From: DAIPKP01 sp964545875
GTDB lineage: Bacteria; Synergistota; Synergistia; Synergistales; Aminiphilaceae
Length of the DNA stretch: 64,000 nt
NCBI GenBank assembly: GCA_964545875.1
Contig: CAZJHH010000004.1
Span: forward strand, 1-64,000
Direction of reading: 5' to 3'
Part shown: positions 35,069 to 43,012 of the stretch, in pieces
How the letters are laid out: each line of letters begins with the position of its first letter
Position numbering within the stretch: the first letter of the stretch is position 1
Made by a program: the position numbers and the translations under genes
The notes under the pieces: model-generated
Databases searched by the model: none
The model's input: the letters and a program-made list of their open reading frames with translations, nothing else
What the model was told of the DNA's origin: nothing

Positions 35069-35860
35069 CTAGATTCGGCGAAGGGATTTCGACGAGGAAA
35101 CAAACTCCTCGAGAATATCCACGCCGCAGCGAAGCTGCCGAAACCAGTTTAAAAAACGGGGAACCTGATCCTCGGGGAAATAGGCGCCGTGCTGGGGAGC
35201 AATGCCCCGGAGTTCCAGGGATGACACCCGCTCCACCCAGTTGGAACAGGCCTTGTTGGAGCTCATATAGCGCCGATGAAACCCTTCCATGTACGGAAGA
35301 TGGGCATCGAAATCCTCCACCACGGGATAGCGCTTCCCTTGAGGAAAAACCGCCGCTCCGATATCTCCGGAAAAAAGAATTTTCGACTTGGGGTCGTAGA
35401 GAGAGAAGCATCCCGTGGAGTGGAGAAAGTGAGAGGGCACGGTTTTCAGGGCATACCCGTCCCGAAGACGGATCTCCTCTCCCGTATCCTTCAGGGGGTT
35501 GATACGGCTCTGGTCGTAGATGCCGAAGTGAGGAAGGAAGCGTATCCACAAAGAAGAAATATGTACCTTGGCCCGATCTGCGATGGAAAGCCAGAGAGCC
35601 ACTCCGGAAGAAACATCCGGATCCTGATGGGAATAGAAAATATTCGTCACATCACTGATATTCACAATTTCCGCCACATTGGCGAGCACCCGGGGAAAGA
35701 CGTGAGCGCCCCCCGGATCGAGAAGCACCACCTCGTTACCGTGAACGATGATGTACTGATTCGTCTGCACCACCCCCTGCTCTTCCTTCTCCTCCCAGCC
35801 GAGATGGATAAAGCGGTGCCCCGGTTCCTCGTAAAGGACGCTTGAGCTGAACGTGCCCAT
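35069..35860 (-). CDS. Oxygen-binding diiron protein (ODP-like metallo-beta-lactamase fold), no flavodoxin domain
   Basis: A 263-residue protein matching the diiron half of flavodiiron proteins but lacking the flavodoxin domain. The metal-ligand set is complete and correctly spaced: His78-x-Asp80-x-Asp82 in YSHQDPDV, His147 in FLHSTGCF, Asp166 in FSGDIGAA and His224 in APQHGAYF. Asp80 stands where NO/O2-reducing flavodiiron enzymes usually have Glu. Without FMN the protein is better suited to O2/iron sensing than turnover, as shown for T. denticola ODP. ATG 35860 follows AGGAAGGG; a longer frame to 35911 has no ribosome binding site. Next in the operon are the soluble chemoreceptor and an AOR. 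Confidence 0.88.
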   Translation of the reverse strand: MGTFSSSVLYEEPGHRFIHLGWEEKEEQGVVQTNQYIIVHGNEVVLLDPGGAHVFPRVLANVAEIVNISDVTNIFYSHQDPDVSSGVALWLSIADRAKVHISSLWIRFLPHFGIYDQSRINPLKDTGEEIRLRDGYALKTVPSHFLHSTGCFSLYDPKSKILFSGDIGAAVFPQGKRYPVVEDFDAHLPYMEGFHRRYMSSNKACSNWVERVSSLELRGIAPQHGAYFPEDQVPRFLNWFRQLRCGVDILEEFVSSSKSLRRI

Positions 35861-36050
35861 AGGTATATCCCTTCCTTTCGTATACAGATACTCTTTCCGG
35901 GAACATAACATGCTGCTCTGGTCTTTGGAAGGGAGAAAACTTTTTATGATGAAGATTTCAAACTATTCCCTCCCAGAATTTTCAGAAAGACTCCAAAATC
36001 TCTCTGAAAAGAAAGCGCTTTCCCATGATACCCTACTCCGGGCGAAAAAG

Positions 36051-36077
36051 AAAAGGCCCTCCCGGGGAGAGCCTTTT
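36051..36077 (-). terminator. Rho-independent terminator of the ABC transporter operon
   Basis: AAAAGGCCCTCCC pairs with GGGGAGAGCCTTTT (one G-U). On the minus strand CTTTTTCG follows. The 259-bp gap before the diiron protein gene holds nothing else recognisable. Confidence 0.75.
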
Positions 36078-36119
36078 CTGTTACGGTTCTAATTATACAT
36101 GTGGACACGGATTTATTTT

Positions 36120-37064
36120 TTACTGAATAAGTCCGGCTCCCACCAGGAAGTCCCGGGCGATGTCCTCGGGTTCCTCTCCATCATCGAAACGCCAGTTCAT
36201 GCCCGCCATGGTAGGCTCGTCGATAGTGCCGCTCACCTTTTCCACCACGCCCAGAAGAGCGGGATATTTTTCCAGGGTGTCCATGTCGATAACGTAGCAG
36301 GCACTGTAATCGGGGAAGAAGTGCTTGTCGTCCTCCAAAGTCACCAGATCGAGCTTCCTGATCCGGGAATCCGTGGTATACGCTGCAATAGCCTGAACTT
36401 CTCCGTCTCCGATGGCCTTGTACATGATGGAATACTGCATGGGCAGAGCCTCTTTGAAGGTGATGCCATAAAGCTGGGACCATCCAGGGTAGCCATCGGG
36501 ACGGGTATCGAAGTTTTCGTCCGATCCCAAAAGCCACTCAGGAGCCACCTTGGCAAGATCCGAAGCCTTTTTCAGGTCGTACTTCTCCGCATCTTCCCGG
36601 CGCACCGCCATGGCATACGTATTGCTGAAGCCCAGGGGTTTGGCCCAGGTCATGCGAAAATTCTTCTCATATCCCTCTTTCACCGCCTGATAGGCTTTCT
36701 CGGGAGTGTTCAGCTCTTTGAGATCTTCCTCCTCGTACCGGAGGATTCCCGTAAGCTGGGTTCCCGTCCAGGTAGGATAGATATCGATCTCTTCTCCCAC
36801 CATCCCCTGGTGAAGCACCGAAGAGGCGGCAAACTCCGTATTGATCTCCGTATCCAGTCCCGTGTATTCGTCGACGAGGAGCTTGGCAATCCAGGCAAGC
36901 ACGATGGATTCGTTAAAGGTCTGTCCCGCCACCACCACCTTGCCCTCGTACTCCATGGGATCCTGGGGTGCCGCCGCACAAGCGGGAAGAGCCGCTCCAA
37001 GAAAGGCTACACCAAGAAAAACCACCGTCATACACAAACCTACATTCTGCATTCGCTTCTTCAT
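36120..37064 (-). CDS. Glycine betaine/quaternary-amine ABC transporter, substrate-binding protein
   Basis: A 314-residue periplasmic binding protein of the OpuAC/ProX (QAT) type. The signal peptide ends near ALPACAAAPQ; the LPAC could be a weak lipobox, so it is either soluble or a lipoprotein. Mature sequence shows VVVAGQTFNESIVLAWIAKL, SVLHQGMVGEEIDIYPTWTGT and QAIAAYTTDSRIRKLDL, usual for osmoprotectant binders. AAAGGAGAG precedes ATG 37064. It is the last gene of a run: TPP enzyme, aminotransferase, ATPase, permease, binding protein. That context suggests import of a catabolic substrate as well as, or instead of, an osmolyte. Confidence 0.9.
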   Translation of the reverse strand: MKKRMQNVGLCMTVVFLGVAFLGAALPACAAAPQDPMEYEGKVVVAGQTFNESIVLAWIAKLLVDEYTGLDTEINTEFAASSVLHQGMVGEEIDIYPTWTGTQLTGILRYEEEDLKELNTPEKAYQAVKEGYEKNFRMTWAKPLGFSNTYAMAVRREDAEKYDLKKASDLAKVAPEWLLGSDENFDTRPDGYPGWSQLYGITFKEALPMQYSIMYKAIGDGEVQAIAAYTTDSRIRKLDLVTLEDDKHFFPDYSACYVIDMDTLEKYPALLGVVEKVSGTIDEPTMAGMNWRFDDGEEPEDIARDFLVGAGLIQ

Positions 37065-37159
37065 ACACAAATCTCTCCTTTCAGATACCGGATACTGCAA
37101 CACTATATTCCGGAAATGCCCCTGCATTTCCTTATCCACAAAGATGTTCCCGGGTAAAC

Positions 37160-37849
37160 TCAGGCCTCCTGGCCTCGCCGCTTCGCCAATTTTGCCGCTC
37201 GCTTCTTGGGATCCAGAGAGGCCTGAAACATTTTGAGTCCCTGATCTGCCGCCAGCGCCAGGAGCGTAGCGGGAATGGCCCCTGCCAGCACCACCTCGTT
37301 GCGGATGGAGGCAAGTCCTGAAAAGATGAGCCGCCCCAGGCCGCCACCGCCGATAGCCGCCGCCAGGGTGGCGGTGCCGATGACCCATACCGTGGCTACC
37401 CGAACTCCTGCCAGAATTACCGGCAACGCCAGAGGAAGCTGCACCTTCACGAGGATCTGCATTTCCGTCATTCCCATGCCTCGAGCGGCCTGGACAAGAC
37501 TCTGCGGAACACTGCGAATTCCCGTATAGGTATTCTGCAGCACCGGAAGCATGGCGTAGAGGAAGAGGGCACAGATGGCATTATCGTTTCCAATACCGAA
37601 GATGAAGATGAGGAATCCCAGAAGCGCGAGGCTTGGAATGGTCTGGAAGACATTGGCCACACCGATAACGAAGGGGGTAAGTTTTTCCTTCTTGGTCAGA
37701 TAGATTCCCAGAGGGATACACACCACCAGGGTGATTCCCAGGGCAATGGCGGAGATGGTGATGTGCTGCCAGGTAAGTTTAAGAATTCGTTCGTGGTACC
37801 GAACCACGTAGTTGTAGAAAAGTTCCCAGAAAGGCTTGGTCTGCAGCAT
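37160..37849 (-). CDS. Quaternary-amine ABC transporter, permease
   Basis: A 229-residue permease with about six hydrophobic segments (ITISAIALGITLVVCIPLGIYL, VFQTIPSLALLGFLIFIFGIG and others) and the EAA-type cytoplasmic loop MGMTEMQILVKVQLPLALPVILAG contacting the ATPase. Its start codon is immediately adjacent to the stop of the ATPase gene (TAA-ATG), so the two are translationally coupled. It resembles OpuCB/OpuBB permeases. Ends with a Lys/Arg-rich tail. Confidence 0.92.
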   Translation of the reverse strand: MLQTKPFWELFYNYVVRYHERILKLTWQHITISAIALGITLVVCIPLGIYLTKKEKLTPFVIGVANVFQTIPSLALLGFLIFIFGIGNDNAICALFLYAMLPVLQNTYTGIRSVPQSLVQAARGMGMTEMQILVKVQLPLALPVILAGVRVATVWVIGTATLAAAIGGGGLGRLIFSGLASIRNEVVLAGAIPATLLALAADQGLKMFQASLDPKKRAAKLAKRRGQEA

Positions 37850-38983
37850 TTACGCTCCCCCCTTTGCATCTCTTCCGAGGCGGCCGATGGCAAGTTTCGC
37901 CACGTCTCCGCTGGTTATGATGCCGAGAAACTTTCCGCTTTCCTCCAGGATGGGAATGGGAATATCCTCGTCCGCCAGCAGGGTGGCCACGTCCCGAAGA
38001 TTCGCATCTTCCACGTAGAGCTTCCGGTTCTTCCGCAGGGAACTCTTTAAATCTCCGCCGCTTCGAAGGGTTTTCTTGAGAAGGGGCATATGAATCATCC
38101 CAAACCATTTTTCAGTTTTGGGATCCACCAGCTGGGCGGTATCCGCTCCGATATCCTCAAGCTTTTCCATAACGTCCCCCGGGCGTTCCCCCGGAGAAAC
38201 GAGAAGCCAGGGATCCCGGTAGAGCCCCTCCACGGAATCCTCCGGAGAAAGCTGAGAAAGCCGATCTTCTCCGATAAAATCTCGTACGAACTCCGTAGCG
38301 GGATTATTCTGAATCTCTCCGGGTGTTCCGAGCTGTTCGATGTGCCCCTGGCGCATAAGCACTACCCGGTCCGCCATTTTCAGGGCCTCGTCCATATCGT
38401 GGGTAACGAAGATGATGGTTTTCTGGACCTTCTTCTGAAGCTCCAAAAGTTCCGATTGCAACACGTTCCGGCTTATGGGATCCAGAGCTCCGAAGGGTTC
38501 GTCCATAAGGATTACCGGAGGATCCACCGCCAGAGCTCGCAGCACCCCTACCCGCTGCTTCTGCCCCCCGCTGAGCTGATCCGGCAGACGCCAGCGATAT
38601 TTACCGGGGGGAAGCTTGGCCATTTCCAGGAGTTCATCCACCCTGCTCCGGATTTTTTTTGCGGGCCACCCTAAAAGCTTGGGAACCGTGGCGATATTTT
38701 CCGCCACGGACATGTGGGGAAGAAGGCCGATACTCTGAATGACATACCCGATATCCCGCCGAAGCTTTACAGGGTTCACCGAATTAATATCTCTTCCGTT
38801 AACGTAAATCGTTCCCGAGGTAACATCCTCCAGACGATTTACCATTTTAAGGGTAGTGGTTTTGCCGCATCCGCTGGGACCGATGAAAACCACCACCTCT
38901 CCTTCCTGAACCTCAAGGGAGAGATCGTCCACCGCCTTGTTTTCTCCTTCGTATATCTTCGTTACATGATCAAAACGAACCAT
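37850..38983 (-). CDS. Quaternary-amine ABC transporter, ATPase with CBS domains
   Basis: A 377-residue ABC ATPase of the OpuCA/ProV type. Walker A is GPSGCGKTTTLK, the signature LSGGQKQRVGVLRAL and Walker B VILMDEPFGALD. Two CBS motifs occupy about 255-370 (DPKTEKWFGMIHM, GKFLGIITSGDVAKL); in OpuA these sense ionic strength. ATG 38983 is chosen because GGAGGTGCCC precedes it; the GTG 12 bp upstream lies within that site. The aminotransferase gene ends 17 bp upstream, tying the transporter to the metabolic genes. Confidence 0.95.
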   Translation of the reverse strand: MVRFDHVTKIYEGENKAVDDLSLEVQEGEVVVFIGPSGCGKTTTLKMVNRLEDVTSGTIYVNGRDINSVNPVKLRRDIGYVIQSIGLLPHMSVAENIATVPKLLGWPAKKIRSRVDELLEMAKLPPGKYRWRLPDQLSGGQKQRVGVLRALAVDPPVILMDEPFGALDPISRNVLQSELLELQKKVQKTIIFVTHDMDEALKMADRVVLMRQGHIEQLGTPGEIQNNPATEFVRDFIGEDRLSQLSPEDSVEGLYRDPWLLVSPGERPGDVMEKLEDIGADTAQLVDPKTEKWFGMIHMPLLKKTLRSGGDLKSSLRKNRKLYVEDANLRDVATLLADEDIPIPILEESGKFLGIITSGDVAKLAIGRLGRDAKGGA

Positions 38984-39000
38984 GGGCACCTCCACCTTTT

Positions 39001-40149
39001 TTAGAGCATCACGTCGACTTCTTCGATCTCCTCCAGGCCTCTCCGGGAGGATTCCTCGAAAAGATCCCGGAAAATTCGGAGAAAAAGGGTAACTTCCTCA
39101 TCTGTTCCCACGGTAATCCGCAGCATATCCTGCAACCCCCATATACCGCAGGGGCGTACGATAACCCCCCGGCGGAGAAGGTGCTGGGCGAAACGATCCC
39201 CCTCCCAGGGAATACGGCAAAAGACGAAGTTGGTCTGAGAGGGAAAAACCTCGCACCCCAGAGCGGTAAGCTCTCTTTCCATACGGTCTCGATCTTCGAG
39301 AATACGCCGTCGGGCCGCCTCCATTTCGGGACGCCCCTCCCGGAGTACCGCCCGGGCTCCCGCCAGGGCCACCCGGTTGGCGTTGAAGGGTTCGGAAACC
39401 ACGTCGAAAGCTTCCACCACCCCGGGATCTCCCAAAAGATACCCCAGGCGGACTCCCGCAAGACCGTAGGCCTTGGAGAAAGTCCGCACTCCCACCAGGG
39501 GATATCCCGCACGGATATACGCCGCCGTGGGAGGGAGCCTTTCGGGATCCGCAAACTCTCCGTAAGCTTCGTCCAGCACTACCAGGGCCTTTTCCGGGAG
39601 AATCCGGAAAAGCTCCTCGAATTCTTCGGGATTCATGGCACTTCCCGTAGGATTGTTGGGATTCGCCAGCCAGAGAAGCTTGGTTTTCGACGTAAGAGTC
39701 TTTTTCAGAGCCCCGAGGGAGGTTCGGAAATCCGATTCCTGAGGAACCTGTACGATTGACGCCCCCATGACCCGGGAGATCTCCCGGTACAGTCCGTAGG
39801 TAATCCGGGGGATCACCACCTCGTCCCCGGGATCGAGAAACATCTTTCCCAGGGTTTGCAAAGCTCCTTCGGCTCCGTGAGAGAGCGCGATGTTCTCGGA
39901 CCGCAATCCGTAAAGGGCTCCGAGGCTCTCTTTCAACTCCTTGAAGGCCAGATCCGGGTACATATGCACCCGGGGAAGCTCCTCCTGCATGGCTTTAATC
40001 ACCGAAGGAAAGGGAGCATAGTTGTTTTCGTTGGAACCCAGCTTGAGCACCCGCTCCAAACCGAAGCGGCGCTGCACCTCCTCGGTGGTGAGCCCCGCCA
40101 CATAGGGCTGCACGTTCTGTATGGTTTGCCGCAATCCTTTGAGAACCAC
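39001..40149 (-). CDS. PLP aminotransferase, HisC-like (operon with AruI-like enzyme)
   Basis: A 382-residue fold-type I aminotransferase. Motifs are LGSNENNYAPFPSVIKAM, SHGAEGALQTLGKMF, ANPNNPTGSAMNPEEF, VLDEAYGEFAD and the PLP-lysine loop RTFSKAYGLAGVRLGY. It looks like HisC, but its partner is a TPP-dependent 2-oxoacid decarboxylase-like gene, not his genes. The start is GTG at 40149, which shares its last base with the upstream TAG stop (TAGTG), so it depends on translational coupling. A likely role is making the 2-oxoacid that the TPP enzyme decarboxylates, as AruH does with AruI in arginine transamination; the substrate is unproven. Confidence 0.85.
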   Translation of the reverse strand: MVLKGLRQTIQNVQPYVAGLTTEEVQRRFGLERVLKLGSNENNYAPFPSVIKAMQEELPRVHMYPDLAFKELKESLGALYGLRSENIALSHGAEGALQTLGKMFLDPGDEVVIPRITYGLYREISRVMGASIVQVPQESDFRTSLGALKKTLTSKTKLLWLANPNNPTGSAMNPEEFEELFRILPEKALVVLDEAYGEFADPERLPPTAAYIRAGYPLVGVRTFSKAYGLAGVRLGYLLGDPGVVEAFDVVSEPFNANRVALAGARAVLREGRPEMEAARRRILEDRDRMERELTALGCEVFPSQTNFVFCRIPWEGDRFAQHLLRRGVIVRPCGIWGLQDMLRITVGTDEEVTLFLRIFRDLFEESSRRGLEEIEEVDVML

Positions 40150-41795
40150 TATCCCACCTCCCGGTCGGAACGAATTTCGATAATCGAAGGAAGGGAACGA
40201 TTCCATGCCTTTTCCAGGGCCTGCACAAGCTCCTCCTCGGTATCCACCACTTCTCCGGAAATGCCGTAGGCCTTTGCGAGGGTAGAGAAATCGGGGTTGC
40301 AGAGATCCACCGCCACGGAACGCTTCCAGGAACGCGCCCTCTGATTGCGCCGGATTTCTCCGTATCCCCGGTTGTTCCAGAGCACCACGGGAAGAGAAAG
40401 GCTCTCTTCGCATGCCGAGGCAAGCTCGGGAAGGGTAAACTGGAAACCTCCATCCCCGGAAAAGAGACATACCCGCTTTTCCGGATTGGCGATCTTGGCG
40501 CCCATGGCGGCGGGAAGAGCATATCCCAGGGTGCCGAACCCTACAGGATGCAGATATGTGGAAGGAGCATAGGCAGGATATTCGCTCAATCCCACGTAGG
40601 CCGCGCCGGTCATGTCCATCACCAAAATTCCCTCCCGGGAAATTCCCCGGCGCAATCCCCGGAGCATTTCCTTCATCTTGGGGAGAGCCTCTCCCATGCC
40701 GGTAAGGGCGTCAAGATTTTCCGTACTCTTCCGGCGCAGATCTTTCAGGGTTCTCTCCTCTTCCGAAGAATCTCCGGAACATTCCTGGAGAAGGCGGAGA
40801 AGCTCTTGAAGGGTCCGGCACGCATCTCCCAAAAGGGGCACCGATGCGGGAACGTTCCGGTGCAATGCCAGAACATCCGCATCCACCCGGATAATCTCGG
40901 GCCCCCGGGGAAAGGGCTGCTCCCAGAGATCCGCGGGAGAAAGCTCGGTACCCACCACCAGGAGAACCTCCCGGCTTTGGAGATAGTCTCTCACGGCGGG
41001 AACGTGAAGACGGCATCCTCCGCTCAGGGGAAAGTCGTCGGGATAGATTCCTTTTCCTGCGGCGGTGCAGAAAACCGGTGCACCCAGACGATCCGCAAGC
41101 ATCCGAACCTCCTCGGAGGCCCCCGTGGCACCCCCGCCGCAGATAAGCGCCACCTTCCGGCATTTCTTCAGAAGCTCCGCCCCCCGCCGGAGATCTTCCG
41201 GAGCGGGTTCTTCCACCTTCCGGGAAAGAAAAGGCTCTTTCCTCCGCAGCTCTTCAAAGCTTTTAAATGAAAAACCGGAAATTTCCTCTTCCAGAATATC
41301 CAAAGGAATTTCAACATGCACCGGTCCGGGGCGCCCTTCTAAAGTCTGGGCATAAGCCCTGGAGAGAACCCAGGGAATTTCTTCCCCCCGCGAAACGGCA
41401 TAGGAAGCCTTGGTTACCGAGGAAGACATGAGGGTACTGTTTTTAAGTTCGTGAAGGGTTCCCGTACGGCCCCCGAGGCGGTTTCTCGGGATCTGGCTCG
41501 AAATGGCAAGAAGAGGCACCGAGTCGGCATAAGCCTCTCCAAGGGGGGTGAGGAGATTGGTAAGTCCGGGGCCTGAAATGACGAGAGCCACTCCGGGAAG
41601 GCCGGAACTCCGGGCATAACCGTCCGCCATGAAACCCGCCCCCTGTTCGTGCCTGGGGGTGACATGGCGAAGAGAGGACTCCTGAAGAGCCTCATAAATT
41701 CCTAAATTGTGAACTCCGGGAATGCCGAAAAGCACCCCGGCACCGCAAAGTTCCAAAGTGCGGACCACAAGAGATCCTCCGGTCCATGAATCCAT
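40149..41795 (-). CDS. TPP-dependent enzyme, acetolactate-synthase superfamily, AruI-like 2-oxoacid decarboxylase
   Basis: A 548-residue TPP enzyme. The N-terminal domain has VLFGIPGVHNLGIYEAL and TPRHEQGAGFMADGYAR with the TPP-activating Glu. The C-terminal TPP/Mg site is GDGGFQFTLPEL...LWNNRGYGE. The GIPGVH and HEQGAGFMADGYAR stretches resemble, as I recall them, 5-guanidino-2-oxopentanoate decarboxylase (AruI) more than biosynthetic IlvB; no small subunit gene is present, and no ilv genes lie nearby. The start is ATG 41795 after AAGGACGG. It heads an operon with an aminotransferase and a quaternary-amine type ABC transporter. True acetolactate synthase remains possible. Confidence 0.8.
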   Translation of the reverse strand: MDSWTGGSLVVRTLELCGAGVLFGIPGVHNLGIYEALQESSLRHVTPRHEQGAGFMADGYARSSGLPGVALVISGPGLTNLLTPLGEAYADSVPLLAISSQIPRNRLGGRTGTLHELKNSTLMSSSVTKASYAVSRGEEIPWVLSRAYAQTLEGRPGPVHVEIPLDILEEEISGFSFKSFEELRRKEPFLSRKVEEPAPEDLRRGAELLKKCRKVALICGGGATGASEEVRMLADRLGAPVFCTAAGKGIYPDDFPLSGGCRLHVPAVRDYLQSREVLLVVGTELSPADLWEQPFPRGPEIIRVDADVLALHRNVPASVPLLGDACRTLQELLRLLQECSGDSSEEERTLKDLRRKSTENLDALTGMGEALPKMKEMLRGLRRGISREGILVMDMTGAAYVGLSEYPAYAPSTYLHPVGFGTLGYALPAAMGAKIANPEKRVCLFSGDGGFQFTLPELASACEESLSLPVVLWNNRGYGEIRRNQRARSWKRSVAVDLCNPDFSTLAKAYGISGEVVDTEEELVQALEKAWNRSLPSIIEIRSDREVG

Positions 41796-41811
41796 ACCAA
41801 CACCGTCCTTT

Positions 41812-41862
41812 AAAAAATAGCGCACAAATCATGCGCTTCCGCAGCGCCACGCTGCGAAAGCG
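41812..41862 (-). promoter_or_regulatory. Attenuator-like leader upstream of the AruI-like operon
   Basis: Read on the minus strand, a 13-bp stem (41862-41850 with 41846-41834, one G-U) is followed by a 6-bp stem AGCGCA/TGCGCT (41837-41819) and six U residues (41817-41812). The two stems share 41834-41837, so they cannot form together. The first behaves as an anti-terminator, the second as a terminator, just upstream of the ribosome binding site of the first gene. What would switch them is not evident. Confidence 0.45.
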
Positions 41863-42225
41863 GAGTACGAAGGGAGCATGTCTCAAAACAGCCTTATGTA
41901 AACGAAAGACGAGAGAAGAGAAGTACCGCCACCCGCTGAACGCCCGGCAGACCGGGCAAAAAACTCCGAAGATAGAGAAAAGTTGCACCTAAGAGGAACA
42001 TCTCGTTACGGTACGTCGTTTTTGAAAAACCCTTTTTACCCTAACGTATACAACGTCAAATGTCAAATTTCCGCCTTCAAAAAACTATTGCCAATATTTC
42101 GCTTAATTTCTCTTCTGCGGGTTTCCGCAACAAGAAGACGTTCGTCAAAAAAAGATGCCGGGCATATTTCTTCATCTTCCCGCACTTCCACGACAACTTA
42201 ATTTTTTGCACGTTAAACCTTTCCT
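41863..42225. other. Intergenic stretch between divergent operons
   Basis: No gene is supported here. It contains a small GCCCGG/CCGGGC hairpin (41945-41960) and AT-rich sequence. A minus-strand frame running into the leader encodes an Arg-rich stretch (LRFRSVALRKRM, about 41875-41835), noted because the downstream enzyme resembles an arginine-pathway enzyme, but the frame does not stop in the leader. Confidence 0.5.
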
Positions 42226-42254
42226 TTGACCCGAAACAATAAAAAAGATATAAT
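42226..42254 (+). promoter_or_regulatory. Sigma-70 promoter, near consensus
   Basis: TTGACC (42226-42231), a 17-bp spacer and a perfect TATAAT (42249-42254) lie 65 bp before the membrane protein ATG. This is the best promoter match in the window. Confidence 0.8.
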
Positions 42255-42318
42255 TTTCGCCGTCACGAGATTTTCCATTCCAGGAACCTTTTTGGTTCAC
42301 TTCAGGAGGTTTTGCATC

Positions 42319-42921
42319 ATGAATCCTTGGGCTCTTCTTCTCTCCTTCGCTCCATGGCTTATTCTCAAAATCATTTCGGATCTTCCCTTTGGTAATCCTC
42401 TCACCATGCTTCAAATCGCCATCGTCACGGCCACCCTCGTATCGCTTTACCAGTCGAGAAAGAGCACCGTCAAGGGCTTCATCTACTGGGGAAATCTCTT
42501 CTTTTTCGCCCTGAGCCTTCTCCTGGTGGTGATTCTTCCCCAAACATGGTTCATCACGAAGATGGGGCTCTTCTCCCAGCTCATGCTCAACTTCATCACC
42601 TGGGGCTCCATACTCTTCAAAAAACCCTTTACCCTGGACTACGCCAAGGAACATGTCCCCCAAGAACTTTGGAACCACCCGGTCTTTCTGCAAAAAAACT
42701 ACATCATCACCGGAGTTTGGGGATGCTACTTTCTTCTGGGGTTTCTCTCCGCGGAAATCCGCATCTACGAGCCCGGCATAAACCGCGGCCTCATAGAGAT
42801 TTTCGACAATGTGGCCATGCTGGGAGCGGTCTTTTTCACTTCCTTCTACTCCAAGCACAAAAAAGTGCCCCGGGGAAATCTCGGAGGCGGAGAAGCCGGC
42901 TCGTCGCAGCCCAAAGATTAG
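42319..42921 (+). CDS. Integral membrane protein of unknown function
   Basis: A 200-residue protein with about five hydrophobic segments: MNPWALLLSFAPWLILKII, LTMLQIAIVTATLVSLY, FIYWGNLFFFALSLLLVVIL, FSQLMLNFITWGSIL and YIITGVWGCYFLLGFL, and possibly NVAMLGAVFFTSFY. A hydrophilic, Gly/Pro-rich tail follows. The overall plan resembles small septation-protein-A-like membrane proteins, but I cannot assign it. TCAGGAGG lies 8 nt before ATG 42319 and a near-consensus promoter lies upstream, so it is probably well expressed. Monocistronic. Confidence 0.85.
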   Translation: MNPWALLLSFAPWLILKIISDLPFGNPLTMLQIAIVTATLVSLYQSRKSTVKGFIYWGNLFFFALSLLLVVILPQTWFITKMGLFSQLMLNFITWGSILFKKPFTLDYAKEHVPQELWNHPVFLQKNYIITGVWGCYFLLGFLSAEIRIYEPGINRGLIEIFDNVAMLGAVFFTSFYSKHKKVPRGNLGGGEAGSSQPKD

Positions 42922-42933
42922 TTCGGAAAAACG

Positions 42934-42968
42934 AGGCTCCCCTCTCGCTTCAAGCGGGAGGGGAGCCT
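42934..42968. terminator. Bidirectional terminator between membrane protein and folP
   Basis: AGGCTCCCCTCTCGCTT pairs with AAGCGGGAGGGGAGCCT (17 positions, one G-U), between convergent genes. Confidence 0.85.
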
Positions 42969-43012
42969 TTGGGAAAACCCGTCGTATCCTTGGAGTCCTT
43001 CGAGAGAAACCC

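Noticed and set aside
39001..40149. Histidine biosynthesis (hisC) for the HisC-like aminotransferase
   Set aside because: No his genes nearby; it is coupled to a TPP-dependent enzyme and a transporter, so a catabolic role is more likely.
41934..41960. GGGTGGCGGTAC in the leader of the AruI-like operon as a T-box
   Set aside because: Only GGGTGG agrees with the T-box core; the required ACCGCG and the specifier stem I features are not seen.
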